From NCBI GenBank assembly GCA_003049485.1, contig PYST01000164.1, positions 8,419-72,418 on the forward strand: DNA of 64,000 nt, written 5' to 3'. Source of the stretch: Ophioceras dolichostomum. Taxonomy: Eukaryota; Ascomycota; Sordariomycetes; Magnaporthales; Ophioceraceae. The translations under genes and the position numbers were made by a program. The stretch's first letter is position 1, and every line of letters begins with the position of its first letter. This document shows, piece by piece, positions 21,925 to 35,640 of the stretch. The notes beneath the pieces are model-generated. The model worked only from the letters and a program-made list of their open reading frames with translations, had not been told where the DNA came from and searched no databases.

Positions 21925-24900
21925 CTTCTTTCTGCTGCGGCTGCTTCTTCTCGTCTGCTTTTTTGATCAGCGGCAGTGGTGGTGGTGGGTTTATGGGGAC
22001 GTCAATATCGCCAAGGGATATGAAGAATGATAAAAAAGAGATTTCTTTTCCTCGTCTTGCTTTTTTTTCTTTTTTTTTCTCTCCTTTTCATCCTTAGAAG
22101 GCTCTCGACGACGACAACGACGACGCGATTTCTCTAGTGGCTGCCTTCTCTTTGACCCGTGATTTTTATTTTCCGTCTAGAAGTCATTGTCTTCTCTCTT
22201 ACCTCTTTCTCTCCCCTTGGAGACGACGAACTGGCGGGTGGAAGTGGGAGGAGAAGAAAGCGAAAAGGGGATGGAGGGAAAGGGAGAGAGAGAAGGGGCA
22301 AGCATCTTGACATGTGGTGAGCAAAGCACTATCGTCGTCCTTCACGGATGAATGACGGAACAAAGGAAGCGCGGATGCAGCCGCCGGTGAGTAGATGAGT
22401 GGGCTGGCCGGCGTGAGATAAGGAGTGCTTCTCGTCAATCGAGTGGATGGGATCATAGGCCGTCGGGATCAGGGACAGAGAAGGCACAGCCTCTTACCCC
22501 TTCTCCCCCTTGATTTTCCTTTTTCTTGGTGTGATTGCTTTTTATTTGATTTGATTTTTCTTGCTTTCTCTCCTCAGATGTGGAAGCAACTGGAAGTGGA
22601 CGGAAGCGAGCCAGGGAAAGAGAGTGAGGAGGCAAAGACAACACGTCGGCATGGACGAGAGCAAAAGGGCGGCCGGGGGAGACGGCATGCAGCAGCAGAC
22701 CTTGTTAAGTGGTTGAGACGGCAGCGAAAAGCATGGATTACCATTTCTTCTTTTTTCTTTTCATTTTCATTACCCCCTTTTTTTTCTCTCCCTTCTGTTT
22801 CCCGTCATGCACGGATATTTGTATTCCTGACGTACCTACGATAGAACGTGGCAATAACGAGGACAATTTTTTTTTGGCTTGCGGTTTGGGTCTCCATTGC
22901 TTTTTTCCCCCTCCAGTCTTTTCCCATCTGTTCCAAGGTCATGTCATGGTATCGTCCGTCGTCTAAGTCGGTAAGGTTGGTGTGACCAACCGCGTCTATC
23001 TCGACAACATCTGGCCCCCATCCTTAGGGAGGGGAGGGGAGGGGAAGGGAAGTGAGTGAGGGCGACAAAATCGCCACTACGACGCCGTGAGAGGGCGCAC
23101 TGTGGCCTGTGCTAAACTTATCTCGATGGTCTTATAGAGGAGGGGAGGGGAGGGGAAGTGATAATCTGCCTCGATTTGGGGGAAGAATAAGAGAAAGAGA
23201 GGGTGTGGTAGCACTCAGTGCATTGCGTTTTGGTCACATGGGAGAAGATGAAATGGGGTCGGCGGCGCAGGCTGCTGCTGCTGATGCTGATGCAGTCGGT
23301 GATGTACCCAGCAGCCAGCGCCCAGCACCCCCAGTGAATATCAGACCTGAATTACCGAACTAAACATCTCCGGTGGCGGAAGTGGTTCATTATTGATGTC
23401 CACCCACAGATATTTGATCACATTTTTCTTCAGAAATGAGGTAGGTTTGAGAAAACGCTAGGCACACACGTCGTTCTTTTGTGTAACATCAGAATAGGGC
23501 AGGTTTGTGCGAGAGACACGCCGTGCATGCTCCAGTTTTTCCTTTTCACAGGTGTGATACTTCCTTACTTCGTATATGATGTGTGAGTGAAGTGTGATGG
23601 GAACAAGGCAGCAGGTGCAGGTCGCCATTTATACCTATCAGCATGATGGTAGGTAAGGGACGGAGGGAGGTTTCGCTTTTTTTTTTCTTTCTCGTCGTGT
23701 GCACACACGCGCAGCAGCGGCGGGCAGCAGAGCAGCAGAGCAGCAGAGATAGCTAGGTAGGTATGTAGCTTGGTGCGCTGTTGTGATGCTTGGTGATGGT
23801 GCTGCTCCATCCGGCTCCGATGTTTCCTTTTCTAGCAAGACCGAATACCTTGCGGCACATGAGTATGTGCTGAGGTGCCGCGGGGATGTAAGCGAGTGCA
23901 TGGCCCATCAACCCATGAGTCTGTGAGACACAATCGTATGACGGGCCATGCCGGAGGCGAGAGAGAGAGAAGAATTCGCCTGCCCTTGTTGATACTGGTA
24001 AGTGGCCGCTATCCCCTTTCCTCCATCTCATCAAAATTGGACTGATGATGAGATAGTGGGCAGGCCAGCCGGCTTAGGTCTTAAGTATGCTGTCGTACAA
24101 CATTTTCGAACCACATCCAGCACGCAGCGTATCTCACCTCCGATATAGGCACCCCGACAATTATTTGTTTGGCCTCTGCCGTATGTAAGTGTGTATTCGG
24201 TCCTTCCAAGGTTGACATATCCACTATTATTGGCAGGTTTGGACTGCCTTTCATCCAACCGGACGAGAAGCTCCTTGTTTGAGAGAGGCACATAGGGTGG
24301 CAGGGTAGGGCAGCCATGGCAGGCGCGGCAGGCGCGGGAAAGGGCAGCTTCCGTCAGCCAGAACACGAAATATGAGCAGCCTGGTGGCTGGCACCCAAGA
24401 GTGCGGATACGGGTTTCCCCCCCTTTCCCCCGTTTCCGTCGCCCAGCCCTGTGGTTCTGGGACAATTGGGGGGCGGGGAATGGTGTGATATCTTTTTTCT
24501 TCTGTCTTCTCCTTCATATTCCATGGCCTGCCCAATTATCTTTTTCAATTCGCCAATGTTTCGGCCAATTTCCTTGTTTTACCGCTAGAACATCAGCCTC
24601 CCTCCGAACCCTCGTACTGGGAGTGTGGTAGGGGTATGGGACGGATGTATCCCTACAGGAGATAAAACAAAAGAAAAACAGGGAAAAGAAGAGACAAGAA
24701 AAAAAAGAAGCAAGGAGCAAAAATGTGCTGCAGTACGACGAGGACAGACCCGACGACCAACAACAACAACCATAACGAGTGAGTTGTCGACCCAGCCAGT
24801 GACGAGAGGTTGAAGCAAGGTGATTGGTGGGGTTAGGGGAAATTCTCTGGCCTTGATTGGATTACCGACGGTCTGGAAGCGATGAGCACTGCAAAAGCGG

Positions 24901-27900
24901 GGCGAAGGATTCTGGACAGGGATCCTTGTGTGCCCGAGACTTTGTACCCCTACAACAAGGGCACGGGGGATACAAAGGGACAAAGGGACAAGGGCCTGGG
25001 CAAGGGGCGCCCAGTTCGGGTGGTGGAAATGGGGGAAGAACAGGAGAGAGGGCTGGAGACAGCTGAAGACGGTTTGCTCTTCGCTCCAGTGCACTGGGGA
25101 TGGATACTTACAGTTCCACCCTGCCTCACACCTGTCCGTGAAACTCATGACCTTTTGCATCTTAGTGCTGTCTGTTGGTTCTCTTTTTGAGTGTGTCGGT
25201 GTGTGTGTACCTGTCCCCCTTGTCCTGTCCCCGCGGCATTTCCGCGAATAGACCCAGCATGAAGATGCAAGTCCATGATGAAAGAGGTTTGGTAAAGTCT
25301 TGTTTCTGTCGTCTTGTCGTCTTGTCAGGCCTTGGTAAACTCGGTCCTTTTGGCCCTGTGCTGTCTTGTGTCCGTTGCGAGAGATGGGGAGAGAGAGAGC
25401 ATGGAGAAGAAGCGATTTGTGCGCGATGCCTATTATGTATGGAGATGAGGCAAGGGAGTTGGGAGAAGGACAACAGATAATGGGATTGAGCTCGGAGGGT
25501 AGTCGCAGTATATTCATCTGTACATACCATAGAGAAATGCATATGTTTGGTTCTTGTTCTTACTGGGCATACCTCCTGTGGTGCATTTTGATCGACCCTC
25601 TTCCATTCATGTATGTTCATTCTGGAGACGAGCCGGACCCGAGGTCGCATCGCAATTATTTCTCTTTTCGATTTAGTGACACGACAACGGCCAGGCTGAG
25701 ATTTCCCTCCAAAGCAGAGCGTGCACATTCATATTTTGATAATGTTAAAAGTCTTTTTTGTTTCGTATCTTTCCCCAATCATATACCTTCCCTTCTCCGA
25801 ATTATTCGCTACATACTCCTCCTATTCTCGCTCACTCCCTTACTGAACTCTATTGGTAGCTGAGATGCACGTGTACGTGTGTGTGATGGCCCCGACAGCT
25901 TGGATGGCCTAAAAAGCCCCGCCGGTTTGCAGTCTGGACCGCCGGGGGCGGAATGCCGCCCTCCTCTTCCTCGTTGCCGGTGTCGAGCCGTCGGGGGGAA
26001 AGATACCCAGCCCAGTGGGTTGGTTGAGCACGCACGAGCATGGTCAGCCAGCACAACATTTCATCACAGAGTGCGTGCTGTGCTCGGCCGTCTGTCTGGT
26101 AGCCCGCCCCTTCCGCCCGGGTGCCCTTCCCCTTCCCGGCGAGCTATTTTTGCCGGTCGGTGTGTATGTCTGTGTGCGTGCATAGTGCGTCTGCCTCGTC
26201 CAATGCCTGTAAGGGAGGGAGGTCACTGGTTGCGCGGTGAGTTTGGTGTGCTCGGCCGCGTGTCCCAACCATTCTCTCGGTAACTGCACTACAATGAGCG
26301 GACAAAGGAAAACAACGGCTCCCAGAACAGACAAACCCAGGATGCTGCATAACTTGGGAGCACCTGGATAGTGGATGGACGAGATGTGAGGTGTGATGAG
26401 GAGATGTGATCCGCGATGGATGAAGCCCCCGCTCAATGTTCGAGCAACCAGCCAGCCGCCGCCCCCAACAATAGTCAATCCATTTGGTAATGCTTTAGGT
26501 GTTACCTTTACATCATCATGCGAGGAGGTCATAATCGCAGTATCGCTGTTGCCTTGTTGCTTACATATCTTGGCCGCCGGAGGAGGGGAAGAGAGCGAAA
26601 CAGGGCTCGAAGACTTTTCCCTCACCACACTTGCCCGCACCGCTGGGCACACTGCCCTTGTTGGATCTTACTGTTTTGGGCAAGTTTCCGGTGGAGGGAG
26701 CTGAGAGCAGAGGCTCCACAGCAGGAAATTGGTCGACATGGGCCGAACCGAGCCTTCGGGTCAGAGTCAATTTTCTGATAAGGAAGACCGAAATCGGGCA
26801 AGGGGTGTCCAAGAGGGTCCGTCCCAGGACGACCGGGGGTTAGAAGCGGAGGAGCAGGGGGTGAGGGGCTCTCGTCTTGGGGGAGGGGGTACCTACAGCA
26901 GGTTCATCATGTATTGGTGAGGCAGGAGACGGGAAGGACAGAGCAGGGTACTTGTCAGTACTTGTCGATCCCGAGGAACTTGGTCCTGGTACGGACGAGT
27001 GACTTCCTCGGCTCGCTGGGGCTTTTCAGGGCTTGTGAAGTCCATCTACTTACGAGGTACTTCCTAGAGAGCGTCGGCTTCCCGTCCTCCACCTCGCCGC
27101 TTTCCACCTCGCCGCTCTTATTATGCATCGCAGATGTAAGAAAGGTGCGAGCCTCGTACATAAAGGATGATGACTTTGCAGACGTGGTCATGGGACCATG
27201 CATTCGCTCGCTTGTATGTGGTGGTGTAGTGCTGGAGCTGGCGGGGTGGTGAGGGCGCTGAGTTGTTCTGCCACTGATTTTTGATGGCCGGCTCCGAGAG
27301 TGTAGAGAGGTGCTCAGGTCCATCCTCGGGCTCACCATTTTCACTCATCAATTTTGGGTTTTGGGCGTCTCTGTTAATCGAATCGGTGATCGGTCTTCAT
27401 TTTCGATGAAAGAGGGTGGTGCCATATGGTTGTTGATGACGGCTACACTTTGAAAAGGGGCTGGATGTTGTCGGGGACGATAATCGACTGGCGGGCAGCC
27501 ACAGCGAGGGCGAACGGGACGGACAGGCTGTTTCTGACAGGTGGCACACGCAACCATGCGCCGCCTCGCGTTGTCACTGCCCTCCCTATCGGTCGCGGTC
27601 GACTTTGTTCTGCTGTGTGGTCGCTCGGTTCTCACGCCCTCGCCGGTGTCCTTGGTAGAGCGAGACAAACAATAAACAACCTCGACGATGCGTGAGAAAG
27701 AGAAAGGGAGAGAGAGTCGTCTCAGCGTCCGACAAATCAGCACCATCTCAGACAGGAAATAAATGAGTGAGTGAAACTATTTTCGTCTTAGCCTAGTTGT
27801 GGTTCTCCTAGGAGAGTGTCGTCGCCAGTTATCCCTAAAGCCACCTCCCCCTCTTTTGCGTTCTGCAGGCTGGGAAGCTGAGTGGATTGGCGTCCTGCCA

Positions 27901-30900
27901 ACGGTCCCAGTTCCACCTGCAGGGGTGACTGGGACTGCTGCATCTCTCGGCGATGGGGTCTTCCTACTAGGGTAGGCATCTGTGGTTTCCGTTGATGAAG
28001 TCATTGAATTGTCAGTATGATGATGAGGGGTCGCGCCCTCGGGTCCAAGGATGACAGCATCGTTCACAGCGCACATCATCACAAGAAAAGGGGCCTCTAG
28101 CAATGTGTCATAGTAGTCGAAAATTGGCAAAGGCTCTAAGAAGAAAACATCCCCCTTTTCATGCGTAGATTTGGTGATGATGAGCTGATGGTCAGAGGTG
28201 GGATGTAGGGAAACAAGTCAAGGAGGGAGGGAGGGGACTGGTAGAAGAAGACAGACCTTGTCTTGCGTCACCCACCACTGACCATGAATAGTAGGGATAA
28301 CTGGCTCTGTTGGTTCCTGTTGGGAGGGAGGTTTGTACAGCTGTTGTGCCGACCGGGGCAAAATGTTGCTGAGCTACGTACCTACCTACAGTCGGCTGAG
28401 CCAGACTGTCGGGTCGGCTCGTGTAAACGAGAACGCTCATTGGCCAACGGGGGAAGGGCCAGCGAGTCTGAGTGGACAGTCTGAGTGATACTTGGATGCT
28501 TTGAGATTTGCCGAGTATAGGTAGGTAGGTTGGTAGGTACTGTAGTGGACAAGCCGTAGACGCACAGTGCGTGTGTCGACAAACCTGCATCAGTCCTCAT
28601 CCTCTCCTATGGAGGCCTCACATGAAGTCCTCACACGGAGCCCTGTGGTTTGCATGCAGGCGGAGTGGAGGCGAGTTGCAAAAGATGTCGAAAGTATGTA
28701 TGTGTGTACCTTCGGCCGTCGGTCATCCATCCATCGACGGATTAAGTAGTGACAGGCCGGTGGCGGCCTTGTGACGGACCAGTGACTGACTGAGTTGCAA
28801 AAGGGTCTCGTTGTGAACCGCACGGAGGATTGGAGTCTGTCCGAATGACTTGACCGGTCGGCGGCCCGCGGAATACCCGCACACGCACGTGCAGGATGTT
28901 GATGCAGGACATTGCATCCTTTTGGACGCCTCGTAAAGGTGGTGCTCCCTCACTGAGGGCTGTTGAGGGCTGATGAGGGCTGCCGAAGACGACGAGCCTA
29001 GACGCAAGGCTGGGGCACGACGACGAAGTGAGAAGTTGGAGGGCAAGACATGGCAATACACCACGGTCTCGTGTACCCCGAGAATAATATTGAGATCCAT
29101 GACCACCTACCTTATGCACCATCCGATGTCCATGTCGACCTCCATGGATGTGAGCGTAGGTACCTAGTTGGGATGAAACGAATCTTCCGCCTGTCCCTCC
29201 CGGTGCGTGCCATCCCATCCTTCCCCAAGCTGGCATCCATCTGGCAGTAGCGATTTGGTAGGTAGGTAAAGTGCCTCAGTGAGCTGTTCAAGCCGAATGG
29301 TTCCACACCGCCGATTTGCTTCTCGATCCCGGCACTGTCGAACGGCCCCTCTCCGGGCGGTGTGCGTACAGTTGAAGTACATGTACTTTCACATTCCGTA
29401 TCAAGGGAGGTTTGGAGTTGGAAGAAAGGAAAACAGCCACCTACCAGCTTGGTAGGAGGTAGCTACCTACCTATCTAAGGTACCATCAGGGCAACTGTCT
29501 GGCACCATTTACCGTTTGTGTTGGTGTTATTTGGGTGGCGCTAGGTCAGGAACCTAATTGATGGTTTGCCTTTCGAGGCTGCCCTTTCATTGAACATGAA
29601 CTCCAAAGTTCAACGCCGTGGCAGGTCGGACAGGCTGAAAATAACGACAGGGGTCGATCATTTCAATGAGTAATGTAGACGCAGCCTTACGCTCGGACGG
29701 AACGCTTTTCTCGCGCGCCAGAACATGCGTGGATGCGTTTGTGGAAGTGAGTGTGATCTGGCGACAGTAACTCTTGGTCGGGGGAGAGGATGGGAGAGAG
29801 ATGCGCAGTTCCATCTTCTTGACCGCTTGGAAAGCCAACATTGATCGCTTCATCATTGTACACCCATGTCCCACCCTCTTTAAGGCTTAGCGGCTGGTGA
29901 GGGCGGGGGCAGGGAGGAGGGAGGGGAGGTAGTGTGTATGAGAAGATTTCGTGTTCAAGCAGAGTTGTTCAGCTGGTATCACTCGTCGTCAGTGGGTGGT
30001 GCAGCCGTGCTTCCATCAGGTCAGGTCAACCATTCTGGATTAGAGGGATGGTTCAGTGAAAATTGAGCCCAGCTCAGCGCGGGTTTACCCTTGCCCCATG
30101 ACCACGGCCCCTAAAAAAAGCCCGTGGAAAATTCCGGGCGGGAACGAGGACCCACATGCCCAGGATGTCTCTCCAGGAGTGAGAGCAATGTCTAGGCACG
30201 ACGGTCGTCATCTCAGGTCTTGGTTGTCTTCTCCGAGATGGGAGAGAGACCAGCCAGATGCGACCCTGGGCCGCCTCTTCTTCTTGCGACTTTTTATCAC
30301 TCATCACTGAACACGACGTGTGGACGGACGGCCCGTTGCGAACTGGTGGAATAGAATTGTTGGGCACCAGCAGGGCGGCGAGCGCGATGGTTAGTTACGT
30401 GCTGGATGCGTGCTTTACTGCAGCAGTAACCCTTTTCTGCGCGCTCATTGGCCTGAGTTGCTGTGATCCCCCCGCGCCCAGGTGTTTTTAAGAGGCCATA
30501 CGCAAGCTTACAGCAATGTGACGATGGGTATTGGAGAAGAAACAAGAGAGAGAGGGGGGGATGGGTGGGGAGGATGCTGCAGCAGACTGCGACCAACGAC
30601 CCAAGTCACTATTTTGTCCAAGTCCACAAGGCCGGGCTTGCGGGTCTTGAGTGGTGGGGTGGGTTCAGTCCGAGCAAGGGTTTTTTTTTCTCTGTTGCTC
30701 AGCGGCGCAAAAGACCCCCCTGCAGGTACCAGAAAGTACTGAAACATGAATGCTCGTCCAAGGCGAATGAGAGCTCAGTGAGGGGGACCACCTAACCAAC
30801 CCACCATTGCACGGCCAATGTCCATTCAGGTTTTTTCTTTTATTTTATTTTTCATGTTTCTCTTCCCCAATTCTCGACGCACCTAAAAACCACCACATCA

Positions 30901-31375
30901 CCCTGTTCCCTCTCTCGGGCTTCTCTTTTTTTGTTCTGTTCTGTTCCGTTTCCTTCTGGGCAGGTACTTAAGTAGGTAGGTATTCTTCTCTTCTCTCCTT
31001 CTTCCTGCTCTTGTTTGGTTCGTATTTCCTCCTCTCCCTCCACTTTGTCTCCCTCTTGGCTTTTTGTCACTCCCTCCCGTCTTCGGTCTCTCTCCTCGGA
31101 CGTCAAAAACCACCTCGCCCCTGCAACCAGATACTGTGCTAGCGTTTTTGCTCCGCTGGCTGGCCCTCATCGTCTTTCCACCCCATGGAGGAGAACTGCT
31201 ACTACGCTATATCCACGTGGTTGTTGGATATATTAAGATAAAAGGGCACCACCTTCTCTCTCCCGCCATCTTCGTGCATCTTCTTGCATCTCGTCTCTCA
31301 CTTCTCCATCTACGCATTCCAGTTCCCCCATTTTCTTACCCCCACCATCCTCAGTCGACTCTAGTTCTTTTTAGC

Positions 31376-31401
31376 GTCGTCGCCGCCGCCGCCGCCGCCG
31401 T
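31376..31401. repeat. (CGT/CGC)n trinucleotide repeat
   Basis: CGTCGTCGCCGCCGCC-type repeat in the pyrimidine-rich region upstream of the LaeA-like gene. It is not in a supported coding frame. Confidence 0.8.
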
Positions 31402-31928
31402 CGCAACCGTGATCTTCCACTAGTGTTACAGCCTCGTCGGCCTTCCGACGGCCTGTTCTGTTGGCGCTGGGCCACGCGTGTATTGTCACCACCTAGAGAC
31501 CGCTGTTCCGGCCTCCAGCACTTTCTGCCCTCCATCCACTGCCCAGACCGCGCGTACATACGCGCGCAACGGGGAGGCGTGACGGCCTCGGCGCTGCCCC
31601 CGACCGCTTCTACCTCTCTTCTCGCTGCGTACCTTCTCCCTACGACCTTCACCCACTGCTCCGTTTTGTTTTCGCCATCAAATCGGGCCATTTTATGACG
31701 TCGTGCTTGCACTTAGTACGTTCGCTGCCGCCTGCTTACCCTTACCTACTCTCTTGCGTTCATGTGTGCATATTCCAACGACATCGGCAACCATTGCTCG
31801 AACATAGTACCTTGCTACCTCTGTTTTGCAGGATGAGAAGCCGTGTGGAAGCTCGGGCTGACATCTCCGCTTCTCAGTTCTTTTCGTTTTATAAGGGCTC
31901 AAAGGGTAGGCGAAGGCGTCTGGCCGCT

Positions 31929-33494
31929 ATGTGTGACCCACCACGAAGGTTAGTCGTCTTCGAAGTCGCTCTCTCCACCATCTTTGCCCTCGAGGTAGCT
32001 ATCTCCTGGTACTGACCGCTGATGCAGACAACCCGGTCAATCCGGTGATGATGATTCTCCACCACCACTTGAGGAGTTGGTCCCACAATATACACGCCTA
32101 TTCATCGGCGACGTCTACCAATTCCCCGTCGATCTGGTAAGCCCATGCTCCGGCCCTGTACTCTTGCCCACCATCATTATTTCTAACTCCGGTACAGAGA
32201 GAACAAGACAGGCTCGACCTTCTTCATACACTCTTCAAAATGAAATTTGGGGAGAAAGTTCGCACCGAAAGAGCCGCATCGTCAGTTGACGACAACGTTC
32301 TGGATATTGGATGTGGAACCGGATTCCTCGCATTGACGCTAGGCGACGAAATGATAAATCAGTAAGCCTGACCTGTCTCACGCATGTTGATTCAAAATCC
32401 CATATCGGATTCATCATATCAGATCGCTGAAATATCATCGTGTACAGAGATGGGAGGGGTAAAGTCGTAGGCGTCGACCTGACAATGACCCAGCCCCACA
32501 AGTGAGTACCGACTGACCTTTCTAAGCCTTAAATGAGCACCTGACCGACTTCTCTTCCCTCAGCATTCCAACTCCTTGCCGCTTCATTCGAGCCGACGTT
32601 GAGGCAGGCGCAAAATGGACTGGCGAATTGGTCAGCTGTGGGCCATACGATACCATCTTCTGTCGACTGATGAGGGGAGCCATCTTCGACTGGCCTCGCC
32701 TCTTCCAAAACATTTTCGAGTAAGCCACCATTCCGCCCGCTCTCACTACCTTTAGCTACCTGACACTTCTGACAATCGCTGCAGCAACCTGACTCCAGGC
32801 TCGGGCATCTTCGAGCATGTGGAGTTCGACTGGCAATTCAGGAAGGAAAACGGCCCCCTTGGGCCTGGCCTCGCTGAGTGGTCTCGAGTTGTCGGCGACC
32901 TGATGGAGAAGCACGGAGCATCCATCAGGTTCGACGCCGGCGTGGTCGAAGCTCAGCTCCGGCAAACCGGCTTCGTCGACATCGAGAAGGAATGTGTGCC
33001 GGTTCCACTCAGTACCTGGGCTTGCCGGAGGGATCTTCGCGAGTTGTCCACCTGGTTCAACGTTATCGCTGATCTGAGTCTTGTGTCGATGGCCCTCCGC
33101 CCGTACTGCAACCAGAAGATCAGCGAAGGCGTCGATCCCGGGCGCGTCCAGGAAGAATTCGAGGTCTGGATCGGCCATATCATGCCTGAAGTCAAGTCTA
33201 TGAAGTATACGGAGGGCGTTTACTGCAATCTGTAAGTTTCTGCTCTGTTTTTGTTCCTCTCTTTCACTTTGCATCTCGATTGCTTCATTCACTTTGACGC
33301 GGTGCGTTCATTGTTGATGTTCCCTTGCATATCCCAAGGCAGGGAAACAATAGCGGGGGAACCAAGAGACAAGCAAGGACAGGCAGAGAGGGCATTGCCG
33401 CGCAAAAACCACAAATGACAATACTCGGTAATGATTTGGTTAACTGACTGTCGGGCATCAATACAGTCACGTCTTTACAGCGAGGAGACCCTAG
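31929..33494 (+). CDS. LaeA-like SAM-dependent methyltransferase
   Basis: Seven exons join cleanly: 31929-31948, 32028-32136, 32198-32361, 32448-32501, 32564-32719, 32785-33231 and 33467-33494, giving 325 residues. All introns are GT..AG and most have clear branch points. The glycine-rich SAM motif DIGCGTG lies at 79-85, VVGVDLT forms the second strand, and DTIFCRLMRG is the post-I region. The last exon adds LHVFTARRP, the closing strand typical of this family. LaeA-like (TAM-type) enzymes are nuclear or cytosolic methyltransferases, some of which control secondary metabolism and development with velvet proteins. The substrate is unknown. The start is uncertain: in-frame ATGs at 31833 and 31695 would extend the N terminus. 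The final donor GTAAGT overlaps a TAA, so retaining the last intron truncates only about nine residues. Confidence 0.85.
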
Positions 33495-35603
33495 GAGACT
33501 CTCGAGCACTGGGGAAAAAGAAAGCAGAGTACAACAATGGAGGGCCAAATATGCGGTACCGACAACAATGGACCGGCGGCCAGTGGACTGATGCGGGGAC
33601 CAAATCAAAATTACCGCCTGCTTCCCGTCGTCGGCAGTGCCAGATCTGCCAGCCTCCCTCCCTCCCCTTTTCCCGTCCGGAACCCCCGCGATGGAAGAAC
33701 GCAGGATGCCGTGTCTCTTCAATTCGCACCCGCAAGCGAGAGATGCAGAGAAAGCAAAGAAAAAAAATAAAGAAAAAAGGCCTAACCTGCCGTCTCCCGT
33801 CACACCCCTCCCGTGTCACGTCGAAAGCATTCTTCCTGGCCTGGCTTCGCAAAAGTCACGGTCGCAGCCAAACCAAAATTGGAACTCTGCACGGATGCAA
33901 GAGAGACACCAGACTGCCTTCATATCTCACACAGCGCCTTTCTCAAGGTGCTAGGGCATCTTATTTTCCTGGAGCTGTTCCGCCTATCCTGGATTTTTTG
34001 TCGACGATTTCTTGTCTGCTTTGGAGGATTGATGGGAGGAAGGCTGGTTCACAATCTCGGGTGGACCCAGCGGCCTCTGGCCGAATCGCCTGCCTGCTTA
34101 GGGGCAGCAAATCAGGGTGGGCACTCCGTCAGCATGCGTTGCAGGCCATATAGGCGGTACCTGCCCTCTTGCAGCCACCGGTCGACTCCGATGCTCGGCG
34201 GCATTTCCGGGTCGAAACAGTGTCTACGTGGATTTGATGGTGCCTAGCCTAGGCAGGACAGGCCAGATAGTGGACGGGCTTACGGCACTCCCTCGGAGGA
34301 GCAACAAACACAACAGAACTAGGGAACACTGGCGCGGGGGAAAAGGCGGCCTCGAGTGATGCCCTTCGAGAAGAGGGGCTCGAGGGACCCGACCCTACAG
34401 TACCACTAGGGTACTACCACAGGTCTAAGCCCAGGAGGGGATGCATTGATGGATGGAACACGCAGACTGCTTCGTGGACGGACTTTAGTAACCTCAAGGC
34501 ACATTCGCACACCACACGCGTTAGGTATTTTCGCCTGCACGAACCTCCATGGCCGATCAATCACCTTCACTAGGTACCTACCTACGTACCGACCTAGGTA
34601 CTTACGTGCCTTGATGTTCTGCAACCGAAGCAACAGCGTCTCATATCGCTCAGCCCAATGCCTGTCTGTATGTCCGCTACGACCTTGGGGCCGCCAACAT
34701 GTACCTGCCTCGTTACCTGCCCAGATACCTATCTAGACAGCAGGGAGCCCGCCGGGCTCCATTCGAGAGAAGCTACGAAATAGACCTGGGGGCTCGACAT
34801 AGAATGGAATGCATAGAGAGCACGAATTAGGTACCTAGGTACCTACTCAAGCGAAATAGAGCCAGCTGTTGCACCCCTCCATAATTAAAATGAACCCCCT
34901 CTCAATCTGAAGAACAATTGCAAAGATTGGTAGAGAAGAAAGGCCAGAAATCTAGAGGCCACGACAATACGCAAGCAGGCAGGCAGCATGTGACAAAAGA
35001 AACCGTGTGAATTCGCTTGCCCATTCTACTCCCCTTCTCGCTCCCTATTTCTCCCTCTCTTCTCTCGTATCTTCTTTCTCTTCTTCTTCTACTATCACTC
35101 TTTTTTGTCTGCCTATAAGTCTCGCCATAATGCCTTTCCGGTTTGAGGTTTGTTGATGCTGACGTCGGTGGTTCGTTGTCAAGCAAGCCGACAGAACCAA
35201 GAGGCTCTACAGGCCTCGATAACCGGCCTCCTCTCTACGGAACATCCGCGGCCAACGTGGTGCGGGCGGCCAGCTTTGGCGGCCACCATCCATTATACAT
35301 AGAACTTCACGTTTGTAAAAAAGACCCTGTTTTTAACCCAATATTTCTTTAAAAGCACTTGAGACACCCACCACCACCTCGTCAAGTTTTTTTTTTTTGG
35401 GGCCACAGGAACTGTGGCCCCATCACACTTCATTCAGTCGTGTCACCAAGCAAGACCTGTACCTCTCCACACTCACCACTCAGTGCCCTGGCCCCCGAAT
35501 TCGATATCCCATCCCTTGCCTACGACGGAGTGGGCTATCATTCTACACCCCCGTGGATTCTTCTTCATGCAGCCACCATCTACCGAGCAGCCCATGTCAC
35601 ACA

Positions 35604-35604
<1 letters not shown>

Positions 35605-35639
<35 letters not shown>
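35605..35639. repeat. (AC)n microsatellite
   Basis: About seventeen AC units in intergenic DNA. Confidence 0.95.

Positions 35640-35640
<1 letters not shown>

Larger units (their letters stand above)
21227..31928. other. 10.7-kb gene-poor region
   Basis: No gene could be supported on either strand. ORFs are short, low in complexity and mutually overlapping; the longest (minus, 24585-25517) has no protein-like pattern. The region is instead rich in simple sequence: GGAT repeats (21513-21541), a TC run (21885-21918), two G-rich GGAGGGGAGGGG blocks near 23030 and 23140, and TAGG/CCTA palindromes near 28525 and 29452. The final 900 bases (31000-31900) are strongly pyrimidine-rich, consistent with the promoter and leader of the methyltransferase gene. 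Orphan genes, long non-coding RNAs or decayed repeats cannot be excluded. Confidence 0.5.

Noticed and set aside
24585..25517. 310-codon minus-strand ORF in the desert
   Set aside because: Its composition is irregular, with no conserved motif or membrane pattern, and it overlaps other short frames on both strands.
26044..26652. 202-codon minus-strand ORF
   Set aside because: No recognisable domain; the C-terminal third is repetitive basic sequence typical of chance translation.
26955..27351. Overlapping minus-strand frames with a SGEVESGEVEDG repeat that might be exons of a gene
   Set aside because: I could not find splice sites that join them into a longer protein, and nothing is recognised.
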